Source: JAQIBY01 sp964418565 (GTDB lineage Bacteria; Bacteroidota; Bacteroidia; Bacteroidales; ML635J-15). Taken from it: DNA of 49,659 bases. Under the pieces are notes generated by a model that saw nothing but the letters and a program-made list of their open reading frames with translations, did not search any database and was not told the DNA's origin. Where the stretch lies: NCBI GenBank assembly GCA_964418565.1, contig CAYQMB010000009.1, positions 1-49,659 on the forward strand, in the 5' to 3' direction. The position numbers and the translations under genes are program-made. Positions 1 through 7,193 of the stretch are shown here, piece by piece; the first letter of the stretch is position 1; every line of letters starts with the position of its first letter.

Positions 1-30
1 ATGCTGACTGAAATTTATGCAGCAACCTGA

Positions 31-230
31 TGGGTACGACCCTGCAGGTCGTAATGCCCAAACCGCACAAGGACGGAAGCCGGCAGCTTGTGTGCTGCGA
101 TGCCATGTGCTGCAGCGACGGGCAGAGTATAGCGACGGAGCGGAACTCCTGCCCGGCCATGTCAGCACAGGCAGAGCAGTACGCAACTAGAGGCTGCAGG
201 CCGACCCGCCATTTTCCGGCGGGATGTGCC
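31..230. repeat. Degenerate GC-rich intergenic repeat (copy 1)
   Basis: The stretch before the first gene is GC-rich and non-coding in appearance. It begins with a near-palindrome at 35-53 (tacgac / gtcgta around ctgcag) that resembles the CGACCCTGAAGGT units at 38.5 kb. It contains a hairpin at 205-223 (cccgcc/ggcggg, 7-nt loop). The segment around 120-205 aligns by eye with the reverse complement of 6851-6940: both carry ggcagagt, then cggaactcctgcc, then gcaacta and gcaggccgac. Bases 1-30 show nothing recognisable. It is probably part of a dispersed repeat family or a structured RNA; no transposase is seen. Confidence 0.55.
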
Positions 231-252
231 AAAATGCAGAAAAGAGGTATGA

Positions 253-513
253 TTATTTTTTAAAATTCCGGAGTTTTTTCTGCTGACGCCATATAAACCA
301 GCCCAGAAACAATCCTGCCAAAAGCATACTGATGGATTCAAGCAAAACCTCCTGCCCATGAAGCCCGACAATATAGGCTTTGATGCTTAAGTCGCTGGTG
401 GACCACTGAAACAAATGAAAGAACACGAGTAAACCCAGGCCGATCATTAATAGTCCGCGCGTGAAAATGAATTTCCACTTGCCTGTGACGGCTTTGTTTT
501 CGTTCTCTGTCAT
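253..513 (-). CDS. Small two-TM membrane protein of unknown function
   Basis: An 86-residue protein that I do not recognise. A short charged N-terminus (about residues 1-14) is followed by one hydrophobic helix (about 15-34), a polar linker, a second helix (about 55-74), and a basic tail rich in Gln, Lys and Arg. This predicts a small inner-membrane protein with both ends in the cytoplasm. Its ATG overlaps the stop of the upstream MscS gene in an ATGA arrangement (510-513), so the two are probably translationally coupled. It is the last gene of a three-gene minus-strand operon with the MscS channel and a secreted esterase. The overlap is the main support that it is real. Confidence 0.65.
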   Translation of the reverse strand: MTENENKAVTGKWKFIFTRGLLMIGLGLLVFFHLFQWSTSDLSIKAYIVGLHGQEVLLESISMLLAGLFLGWFIWRQQKKLRNFKK

Positions 514-1592
514 TTGTTAGGCATTTGTTTGATGTAGACGTCTTGCTGAGGAAAGGGTATGGTAACATTGTTTTCCCTGAAGCGCTTGTCGATTTCAAAA
601 CGCAGGTCGCTTTTGATGGGCTCAATATAAAATGGTTTTTCAGACCAGAATTTCAGAACAAAATCCAGTGAGGAGTTTCCAAAATCGTAAAACAGAACAA
701 AAGGGGTGGGTTTTTCAGCAACATGGGGGTGTTCTTTTGCTACGCCAATCAGAATTTCTTCCACTTTTCTCACATCACTGCCATATGCCACCCCGACTTT
801 TACGTCAAAACGTGTTTTACGGCTATTATGACTCCAGTTGATCACCCGTTCAGTAGTAAACATGGAGTTTGGTACGATCATAATCACCTCATCGCGTGTG
901 CTTATCAGGGATGTCCGCAGGTTGATTTTCACAACCCGGCCGATAACTTCACTTTCAATTTCCACCACATCACCAACCTTGATGGCGTGATCGAATAAAA
1001 TAACAATACCAGATACAATGTCATTGAAAAAATGCTGGATACCCAATCCGATACCAACCAACAGGGCAGATACAGAAGCAATGACAATGGTTATGCTGAA
1101 GCCCAGGGATTCAATAAAAACGGTTAGGGCAATAACATAAATCAGATATTTAACAATCAGGAAAACGGAACGGCTACGGCCTTTTTCGATGCGGTTTTTT
1201 TCAGCAATGTTGCTAAAGAATGATTCCAGTAATGCCAGCACAAAGCGTGTGCCTGCTATGATAACATACAGGACGATAAGATGGTACACCATGATGTCCA
1301 TCTTCTTGGTTGAAAACAGGGTTGCCCGCAGGACAACCTCGGTGTGGATGTTAAGTATCTTTAAAAGAACAAATATTAAGAGAAAGCTAATAATGAAAAA
1401 GTAAAACCGCTTTGCTGAACGCACATATTTTTTACCAAGCTGGGCGGCAAAATTTGTGCGATTAAACAGTCGTTTCCCCAAAATGACAAGCACAATCCAG
1501 ATTAATATAGCAATAACCGACAATAATAGCTGGCCTGTGTTTAGGTCGAAATTCTGGGTGTCAATAATGTTAAAATTCAGAAAATCCTTCAT
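510..1592 (-). CDS. MscS-family mechanosensitive ion channel (360 aa)
   Basis: Predicted small-conductance mechanosensitive channel that opens under membrane tension to release solutes on osmotic downshock. Several N-terminal hydrophobic helices (about 22-40, 62-85, 101-125, 146-165) precede the pore-lining helix with alternating Gly and Ala/Ser (about 170-200, including VGIGLGIQHFFNDIVSG). Then come the beta domain (VGDVVEIE ... GRVVKINLRTSLI) and the alpha/beta C-terminal domain ending in TIPFPQQDVYI, typical of the family. With extra N-terminal helices it is longer than the 286-residue E. coli MscS. It starts 2 bp after the esterase stop and overlaps the following small gene by 4 nt. A second, shorter paralogue lies at 4796-5602. 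Confidence 0.92.
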   Translation of the reverse strand: MKDFLNFNIIDTQNFDLNTGQLLLSVIAILIWIVLVILGKRLFNRTNFAAQLGKKYVRSAKRFYFFIISFLLIFVLLKILNIHTEVVLRATLFSTKKMDIMVYHLIVLYVIIAGTRFVLALLESFFSNIAEKNRIEKGRSRSVFLIVKYLIYVIALTVFIESLGFSITIVIASVSALLVGIGLGIQHFFNDIVSGIVILFDHAIKVGDVVEIESEVIGRVVKINLRTSLISTRDEVIMIVPNSMFTTERVINWSHNSRKTRFDVKVGVAYGSDVRKVEEILIGVAKEHPHVAEKPTPFVLFYDFGNSSLDFVLKFWSEKPFYIEPIKSDLRFEIDKRFRENNVTIPFPQQDVYIKQMPNK

Positions 1593-1594
1593 CC

Positions 1595-2911
1595 TTAATG
1601 TATTATGAGTTTTCTGGCAGTTGTTTTATTTGCATCCTCTATTCTCAAAAGGTAGATGCCTTCTGGTAAACCACTGAGATTAACTTTTGTTTGTTGATGT
1701 GTGAATTGAAACTGTCTGACTATATGACCGGTATTGTCATACATGTAGGCATGCATATCACCGGGCTTTTTTTCTCCTGTTTCTATGATCACGTAATGAC
1801 TGGCAGGATTGGGAAAAATATTAAGCTCGGAGGATTCCTGATTTGTAAGCTTTACTGCATCACCGGAATACACATTATGGTCAGCGAGAAAATCTATGCC
1901 ATCGTAAAATACCGTTGGCCAGTGTTCGCAGGGGAATGAGTCTTTTTCAAAGGTTTCAAGATCAAAATTGCCACAACTGTAAAGTGTGTGTCCTTCGCCA
2001 TCGTAAGGATAAAATTCATGATCTTTCCCCAGGCTGTCAAGGCGCTGGTGAATAGGGAGGGAGCCGTGGGTATCAAATGTAACCTGCCATCCGGTACCCA
2101 TATTAAAAGGGGAACCGGTGCCATATGGAACAATGCCATCATCGGTGCCATGCACAAGCATAACCGGGATATCTTCTGTTTCTTCGAAATATGCAAGATC
2201 AAGGGTTGCTCCCCAGAGGCTGATGATGCCGGCAACTTCTACGGAATGAGCCCAGTGTCCTTCAAGGCTGGTACTGCAATCCAGGCAACCCAGGTCGTAA
2301 TTATTGGCAGAGGTGCCGGACAGGTATTCACCGGCTTCGGGCAACCAGTCGTCTGGGTTCATATATCCCACATGCAAAGCTGTAATGGCACCGGCCGAAT
2401 TTCCAAGCAAAAATATTTGTGTTGTATCTATATTATATACATCATGCATTTCCTTAAAGAAGCGAACTGCCGCGCGTCCATCCTGAATGGCACGCCAGGC
2501 TGCACGCTTTAAGCCGACATCCGGTCCGTCTGTGCCACCACTGCCGGCCGGATTAAAGCCAAGGCGGTAATCAATGGCAGCAGCCACGTAGCCATAATGT
2601 GCAAGGCTGTCACACCATGCGACAATATCCGGGCGATCAGGGGACCCTTTAAGAAAAGCGCCACCAAACAGGGCGATTACCAGTGGCCGTTTTGTCATAG
2701 TATCGCTGGCCGGCTGATACAAATCCAGTGTAATATCTTCGGGTTCATAAACTCCCCAGCCGAAATTTCCGTCATCCCAGTAATCGGCGTTACCATAAAC
2801 AATGGAAGTGTCTGTTTGTATCTGATCAAAAACAGCAGATACAAAGCGTTGAGAAAATCCCTGTAATGAAAACAGCAAAATGCCGGTGATTAAAAAAATG
2901 GTCTGTTTCAT
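1595..2911 (-). CDS. Secreted alpha/beta-hydrolase (carboxylesterase-like) with T9SS sorting domain
   Basis: A 438-residue protein with an N-terminal signal peptide (about 1-20). The alpha/beta-hydrolase fold has an oxyanion-type LFGGAF segment (81-86), the nucleophile motif GNSAGA with Ser172, an Asp in the HGTDDGIVPYG segment, and a His in DGEGHT, which together complete a plausible Ser-Asp-His triad. The last ~75 residues (LNIFPNPASHYV ... GIYLLRIED ... KLIIH) form a type A T9SS sorting domain, so the enzyme is expected at the cell surface or outside the cell. The substrate is unknown; the nearest general family is the carboxylesterase/BD-FAE-like hydrolases. It is the first gene of the operon with the MscS channel. 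A TATATTTG box lies upstream (2929-2936). Confidence 0.87.
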   Translation of the reverse strand: MKQTIFLITGILLFSLQGFSQRFVSAVFDQIQTDTSIVYGNADYWDDGNFGWGVYEPEDITLDLYQPASDTMTKRPLVIALFGGAFLKGSPDRPDIVAWCDSLAHYGYVAAAIDYRLGFNPAGSGGTDGPDVGLKRAAWRAIQDGRAAVRFFKEMHDVYNIDTTQIFLLGNSAGAITALHVGYMNPDDWLPEAGEYLSGTSANNYDLGCLDCSTSLEGHWAHSVEVAGIISLWGATLDLAYFEETEDIPVMLVHGTDDGIVPYGTGSPFNMGTGWQVTFDTHGSLPIHQRLDSLGKDHEFYPYDGEGHTLYSCGNFDLETFEKDSFPCEHWPTVFYDGIDFLADHNVYSGDAVKLTNQESSELNIFPNPASHYVIIETGEKKPGDMHAYMYDNTGHIVRQFQFTHQQTKVNLSGLPEGIYLLRIEDANKTTARKLIIH

Positions 2912-2928
2912 GTCTGATTGATTTTGAA

Positions 2929-2936
2929 CAAATATA
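2929..2936 (-). promoter_or_regulatory. Bacteroidota -7 box upstream of the esterase operon
   Basis: On the minus strand this reads TATATTTG, matching the Bacteroidota TAnnTTTG consensus, 18 nt before the esterase ATG in the 81-bp divergent gap. No clear -33 TTG was placed, so only the -7 match is seen. Confidence 0.4.
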
Positions 2937-2992
2937 AAAATATTTTTTGCTTTAATGAGTTAATACTGTATGCAATCTGTTAATTTTACCGT

Positions 2993-3793
2993 GTGAAAAA
3001 AGCAATTATAGCCATAGTTTTTGCCCTCTTACTCTTTTCGGTTTCCGGGAAAGGCCAGAATATTTTTACTCCTGATTTTGTTGTCATTTCAGGTTATATA
3101 CAGGATGCAAAAAATGATTCCAGCCTCAATCTTGTCAATGTGTATAACCCGAAAACATACCGTGGAACCATTTCAGATGAAGAAGGCTTTTTCCGCTTTT
3201 ATGCCTTGCCGGGGGATACCTTATTGCTGTCGAGCATGGGTTACCTTACCGCTTATATCCCCGTTCCGGATACTGCCGCACGGTCCATAACCGATACGTT
3301 TTATCTCAGACGGGACACGTTTAACCTGCCGGAAGTAAACATCTATGGCCTTACCAGATATGAGCAGCTTCGTTACGAGGTGAAAAAACTTGATTTTAGC
3401 GACTCACCTGAAATGCGGGCGCGGAAAAATCTGCCCAAAATAAATTCTGATAATTTGTCTTATTATTCTCGCCGTACAGATAATTTCGGGCTTGTAGCAT
3501 CACCAATTACAGCGCTGTACAATGCTTTTTCAAAAAAAGGAAAGGAAATGCGTGAACTCAGACGTCTTAAGGCCAGAGATGCTTTGCAGGCCAAAATTGA
3601 ACCACGCTACAATGTGGGTATGGTGATGCGAATAACCGGTCTCGATAAGGCTGAGGCCGAAGAATTTATGGAATTTTGTGATTTTCCGGCAAGCTTTCTT
3701 TTAAATGCATCTGAATATCGTATTATTGCTGAGATTGAAGAACAATTTGAGCGTTATCGTGTTAATAACGACAATGAAAACAAAAAAAATTAG
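2993..3793 (+). CDS. Secreted CarboxypepD_reg-like domain protein of unknown function
   Basis: A 266-residue protein that starts at GTG (2993); no in-frame ATG fits the signal peptide better. Residues 1-22 form a signal peptide ending near GKGQ. Residues about 30-115 look like a carboxypeptidase-regulatory-like beta-sandwich (VVISGYIQDAKND ... EEGFFRFYALPGDTLLLSSMGY ... FYLRRDTFNLPEVNIYG), the module common at the front of Bacteroidota TonB receptors, but no barrel follows. The rest is polar and basic (ELRRLKARDALQ) with no recognised domain. It is probably periplasmic. It lies 3 bp upstream of the lipoate ligase gene, so the two are cotranscribed. The function is not known. Confidence 0.75.
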   Translation: MKKAIIAIVFALLLFSVSGKGQNIFTPDFVVISGYIQDAKNDSSLNLVNVYNPKTYRGTISDEEGFFRFYALPGDTLLLSSMGYLTAYIPVPDTAARSITDTFYLRRDTFNLPEVNIYGLTRYEQLRYEVKKLDFSDSPEMRARKNLPKINSDNLSYYSRRTDNFGLVASPITALYNAFSKKGKEMRELRRLKARDALQAKIEPRYNVGMVMRITGLDKAEAEEFMEFCDFPASFLLNASEYRIIAEIEEQFERYRVNNDNENKKN

Positions 3794-3796
3794 CAG

Positions 3797-4780
3797 ATGC
3801 TGGTTATAAAATCACCCTCGCGGGATGCTTATTTCAATATTGCCACCGAAGAATACCTCCTTAAACACAAAAAAGAGGACGTGTTTTTATTGTATATCAA
3901 TAACCCGGCCATTATTGTCGGGAAATTTCAAAATACCCTTGCTGAGATAAACCGGGATTATGTGGAAAAAAACGGTATTAAAGTCGTCAGACGGCTATCA
4001 GGTGGAGGTGCCGTGTATCACGATCAGGGAAACCTGAATTTTTCCTTTCACATGCCTTACCAGGGCGAAGATTTTGCCGATTTTAAAAAGTTTACCCGTC
4101 CGGTAGTGGATTTACTAAACGAGATGGATGTGCCTGCAGAACTTAAAGGCAGAAACGATCTTGTTGTAGATGGTAAAAAGTTTTCAGGAAATGCTAAAAT
4201 GGTGTATAAAGACAAGCTTTTGCAACATGGTACCATCCTGTTTGATTCCCACATGAAAATACTGGCCGATGCACTCAAGGTGAACCCATTGAAATTTAAA
4301 GACAAAGCGGTGAAATCTGCCCGCGCCAGGGTGACAAACCTTGTTGAGTATTTGCCTGATGACATCAGCATGCAAAGCTTTGAAGAAAAACTTGTGCAAT
4401 ACATCACCAGCCTGTATCCGCAGGCTGAAGAATATCGTCTTACGGAAGAAGAGATGAAGGCTGTCAAAAAACTCGCTGATGAAAAATACAGTACATGGGA
4501 GTGGAATTACGGCTCATCTCCTGAGTACAATTTCAATAAGGGGATAAAAACCTCTGCCGGATATATCGAATTCCACCTGGATGTGCATGGTGGAATAATA
4601 AAAAATGCAAAAGTGTTTGGCGACTTCTTTGCTTCAAAACCAATTGGTGAGTTTGAGCAGCAGCTTGTAGGCAGAAAACATCATTCGCAGGATTTAAAAG
4701 CCTTTCTGAAAACCAACACAACCTCAGATTATTTTGGTAATGTTAGTGTTAATGAATTACTTGATGGTCTGATGGCTTAA
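3797..4780 (+). CDS. lplA: Lipoate-protein ligase A
   Basis: A 327-residue cytoplasmic enzyme that activates free lipoate with ATP and attaches it to the lipoyl lysine of 2-oxoacid dehydrogenase E2 subunits or GcvH. The lipoate/adenylate-binding motif RRLSGGGAVYHD is at about 65-76, followed by GNLNFSF. The catalytic lysine is expected in GRNDLVVDGKKFSGNA (Lys128, aligned with the Lys before VSG in E. coli LplA). The C-terminal accessory domain (about 190-327) is present, so this is a complete single-chain ligase rather than the split archaeal type. It is flanked by a CarboxypepD_reg-like gene (3 bp upstream) and an MscS gene (15 bp downstream); neither has an obvious functional link to lipoylation. 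Confidence 0.93.
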   Translation: MLVIKSPSRDAYFNIATEEYLLKHKKEDVFLLYINNPAIIVGKFQNTLAEINRDYVEKNGIKVVRRLSGGGAVYHDQGNLNFSFHMPYQGEDFADFKKFTRPVVDLLNEMDVPAELKGRNDLVVDGKKFSGNAKMVYKDKLLQHGTILFDSHMKILADALKVNPLKFKDKAVKSARARVTNLVEYLPDDISMQSFEEKLVQYITSLYPQAEEYRLTEEEMKAVKKLADEKYSTWEWNYGSSPEYNFNKGIKTSAGYIEFHLDVHGGIIKNAKVFGDFFASKPIGEFEQQLVGRKHHSQDLKAFLKTNTTSDYFGNVSVNELLDGLMA

Positions 4781-4795
4781 TAAAATACCACAACT

Positions 4796-5602
4796 ATGGA
4801 ACAACATCTTGAAACCTTAAAAGAAATTGCAGTACAGTATGCACCCAGACTTGCCGGTGCCATTCTGGTACTTTTACTGGGTTGGTGGATCATACGTATG
4901 ATCAATCGCCTGGTGCGTAAAGGTATGGAAAAACGTCAGACCGATGCATCGCTGCAACCCTTTATCCGCTCCCTGGTAAACATCGGATTAAAAACTCTGC
5001 TTTTTATTTCTGTACTTGGGATGGTTGGCATCGAAATGACATCATTCATTGCACTCCTTGGTGCTGCCGGATTAGCGGTAGGTATGGCACTTTCCGGTAC
5101 ACTGCAGAATTTTGCAGGCGGTGTGATGGTGCTGGTATTTAAACCCTTTATAGTCGGTGATTTCATCGAAGCTCAGGGCTACATGGGAACGGTGCATGAA
5201 ATTCATGTCATCAATACCATCCTGCTGACACCCGACAACAAAACCATTATCATCCCGAACGGGAAAATTTTTAATGACTCCCTGACCAATTTTTCTACCC
5301 AGGAAAACCGTCGTGTTGACTGGACATTTGGGATTGGCTACGGTGACAAAGTTGAAGAAGCCCGTGACATCATTCAAAAACTGATCGATGCGGATGAACG
5401 TATTTTTAAAGACCCGGAACCACAAATTGTTGTGTCAGAACTTGCTGATAACTCGGTGAATATTACTGTAAGGGTATGGGTGAAAGCCGGGGATTTCTGG
5501 CCGTTGAAGTTTAAAATGAACGAAGATGTGTACAACCAGTTTAACGCAAAAGGTATTAACATTCCTTTCCCGCAAATGGATGTACACGTCCACAATCAGT
5601 GA
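4796..5602 (+). CDS. MscS-type small-conductance mechanosensitive channel (268 aa)
   Basis: This has close to the minimal E. coli MscS architecture. TM1 is at about 18-36, TM2 at about 60-82 and the pore helix TM3 at about 84-115, with a GAAGLAVGMALSGTLQNFAGG pattern of packed Gly and Ala. The beta domain (VGDFIEAQGYMGTVHEI ... IIIPNGKIFND) and a C-terminal alpha/beta domain ending FPQMDVHVHNQ follow. It releases osmolytes under hypo-osmotic shock. It is the third gene of a tight plus-strand run after lplA. It is much shorter than the 360-residue paralogue at 510-1592, so the two probably gate at different tensions (inference). Its stop codon abuts the stop of the convergent DUF2892 gene. Confidence 0.94.
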   Translation: MEQHLETLKEIAVQYAPRLAGAILVLLLGWWIIRMINRLVRKGMEKRQTDASLQPFIRSLVNIGLKTLLFISVLGMVGIEMTSFIALLGAAGLAVGMALSGTLQNFAGGVMVLVFKPFIVGDFIEAQGYMGTVHEIHVINTILLTPDNKTIIIPNGKIFNDSLTNFSTQENRRVDWTFGIGYGDKVEEARDIIQKLIDADERIFKDPEPQIVVSELADNSVNITVRVWVKAGDFWPLKFKMNEDVYNQFNAKGINIPFPQMDVHVHNQ

Positions 5603-5794
5603 TCAATCAGATTTGCGGCGGCAGGTGGATATCCCAAAAGGGACGTATAACCCACAACGGCCTGTTAGTGCTGTTATTAATGGTATAAGTCCAATAAGGC
5701 CCCACCATGATTTAAAATAAAAACCAGCTGCGCCTATTAATAACCCAAGGATTATGCGGATTACTTTGTCTGCTTTTCCAATGTTTCGTTTCAT
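5603..5794 (-). CDS. DUF2892 (YgaP-like TM domain) small membrane protein
   Basis: A 63-residue protein with the pattern of the DUF2892 family: an N-terminal KRNIGKADKVIRIILGLLIG segment, one hydrophobic helix, a WWGLIGLIPLITALTGRCGLY segment forming the second helix, then a short basic tail. In other bacteria this domain stands alone or is fused to rhodanese domains. Here it stands alone. The Cys in TGRCGLY is a usual family residue. The stop codon is immediately tail-to-tail with the MscS stop, with no bases between them. It is probably expressed from its own promoter in the gap before the DUF3078 gene. Confidence 0.85.
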   Translation of the reverse strand: MKRNIGKADKVIRIILGLLIGAAGFYFKSWWGLIGLIPLITALTGRCGLYVPFGISTCRRKSD

Positions 5795-5863
5795 TTTGTT
5801 TGTTTTTTGATTTATGGGAAAACAGATTATTAAATGAATAGTTTAACTAAATATTGATACGAT

Positions 5864-6751
5864 ATGAAAAAATCAACACTTCTATTTGCCGCTCTTGCCT
5901 TTGCAAGTCTCACTATGGCTCAAAAAGCCACGCCCGACTCACTGGCCGGCTGGAAAACCGGCGGTGTTATCTCGCTTAACGCATCACAGGTTAGTCTTAC
6001 CAACTGGGCTGCCGGTGGAGAAAATTCGCTTAGTGGAATTGGTCTGGTTAACCTCTATGCCAATTACAAAAAAAATAAATTTGCGTGGGATAACACCCTC
6101 GACCTGGCTTACGGACTGATAAAACAGGGTGAAGACCCCGTGATTAAAAGCGATGATAAAATCGATTTCGCCTCCAAGGCAGGTCAGTATGCTTTTAAAA
6201 ACTGGTATTATACCGGGCTGGTTGGGTTCAGGTCTCAGTTTGCTCCCGGTTATGCCACCCCTGGTGACGAAGCTTATATCTCAAATTTCCTGGCACCGGC
6301 ATACCTTAATGTTTCTTTGGGTATGGATTATAAACCCTCTGAGAATTTTACCCTTTTTATTTCACCCGTTACCGGGAAAACAACCTTTGTGAGGGATGAC
6401 AGCCTCTCAGCAGAAGGTGCTTTTGGTGTGGATCCGGGAAAACAAATCCGTCCCGAGTTTGGTGGATACGTGAAAATGGTGTTTAAACACGACATTATGA
6501 AAAATGTAAGTTTCCAGACCAAACTTGACCTTTTCTCAAATTACCTGAACAATCCCGAAAACATTGATGTAAACTGGGATGTGCTCATTGCGATGAAAAT
6601 CAACGAGTACCTGAGCGCCAACCTCACCACAAACCTCATCTACGACGATGATATTCTGATTGCCTTTGAACAAGAAGACGGCAGCGTGAAAAAGCGGCCT
6701 GCCATTCAATTCAAGGAAATGTTTAGCGTTGGACTTTCCTATAAGTTTTAG
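5864..6751 (+). CDS. DUF3078 outer-membrane protein
   Basis: A 295-residue protein with a signal peptide (about 1-19, ending TMAQ). It has the DUF3078 hallmarks: GWKTGGVISLNASQVSLTNWAAGGENSLS near the N-terminus, then repeated amphipathic strands rich in Tyr, Asn and Asp (FAWDNTLDLAYGLIKQGE; FASKAGQYAFKNWYYTGLVGFRSQF; SVGLSYKF at the end). The terminal Phe and the strand pattern suggest an outer-membrane beta barrel. The family is widespread in Bacteroidota and its function is not established. It is a single gene with a signal-peptide ATG start, followed by a long repeat-bearing gap. Confidence 0.85.
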   Translation: MKKSTLLFAALAFASLTMAQKATPDSLAGWKTGGVISLNASQVSLTNWAAGGENSLSGIGLVNLYANYKKNKFAWDNTLDLAYGLIKQGEDPVIKSDDKIDFASKAGQYAFKNWYYTGLVGFRSQFAPGYATPGDEAYISNFLAPAYLNVSLGMDYKPSENFTLFISPVTGKTTFVRDDSLSAEGAFGVDPGKQIRPEFGGYVKMVFKHDIMKNVSFQTKLDLFSNYLNNPENIDVNWDVLIAMKINEYLSANLTTNLIYDDDILIAFEQEDGSVKKRPAIQFKEMFSVGLSYKF

Positions 6752-7193
6752 ATGAAATGAATGATGTGGGCGCCACCCTTTTTCAATCTGGCTTAGCATT
6801 ACGAAAGTTTGGAGCTTTCGTATTGCTGAAAAAAGCCAGTTTGTAAAAGCGTCGGCCTGCGCCTTTTAGTTGCCTTTTCGGCCTTTCTTCCTGACAAGCT
6901 AAGGCAGGAGTTCCGTTCCTGCACTCTGCCTTAACTGCAGTCAGTAAAGCCCGGATACAGGCAAGCTAACCGGCTACCTGCCCGCCAGTGTTGATTTTCA
7001 ATGGTAGGCAGGCGGGCGTCCTGGCCCGGGGAGCAGCGTGGGACCAGGCTGCAGCGTATTTGTCTGCCCTTACTCTTTCAGGACTTTTATAACCAAAGGC
7101 GTCGTTGTATTTATTAAAATCATACCGCTGATATGTGCAGCCCAAACAGGTTTACGGGGTTGGCATCATTCCACATTTTATGTATCTTTAAGC
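6752..7193. repeat. Intergenic region with hairpins and GC-rich repeat (copy 2)
   Basis: A 442-bp gap. A weak hairpin plus T-run (gtgg/ccac then cttttt, about 6765-6783) may terminate the DUF3078 transcript. A 12-bp stem with one mismatch lies at 6796-6807/6815-6826 around acgaaag...ctttcgt. From about 6851 to 7020 the sequence is GC-rich. 6861-6874 (gccttttagttgcc) nearly matches 41725-41738, and 6901-6930 matches copy 1 (120-155) in inverted orientation. A cccgcc/ggcggg inverted repeat spans 6981-7016. An open frame continues upstream from ubiD to 7038, but it looks like this repeat read through rather than protein. Confidence 0.5.

Noticed and set aside
7038..7193. In-frame N-terminal extension of the UbiD-family decarboxylase (about 52 residues)
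   Set aside because: The extension is read from the GC-rich intergenic repeat, has no domain or signal-peptide character, and homology to UbiD begins after the ATG at 7194.
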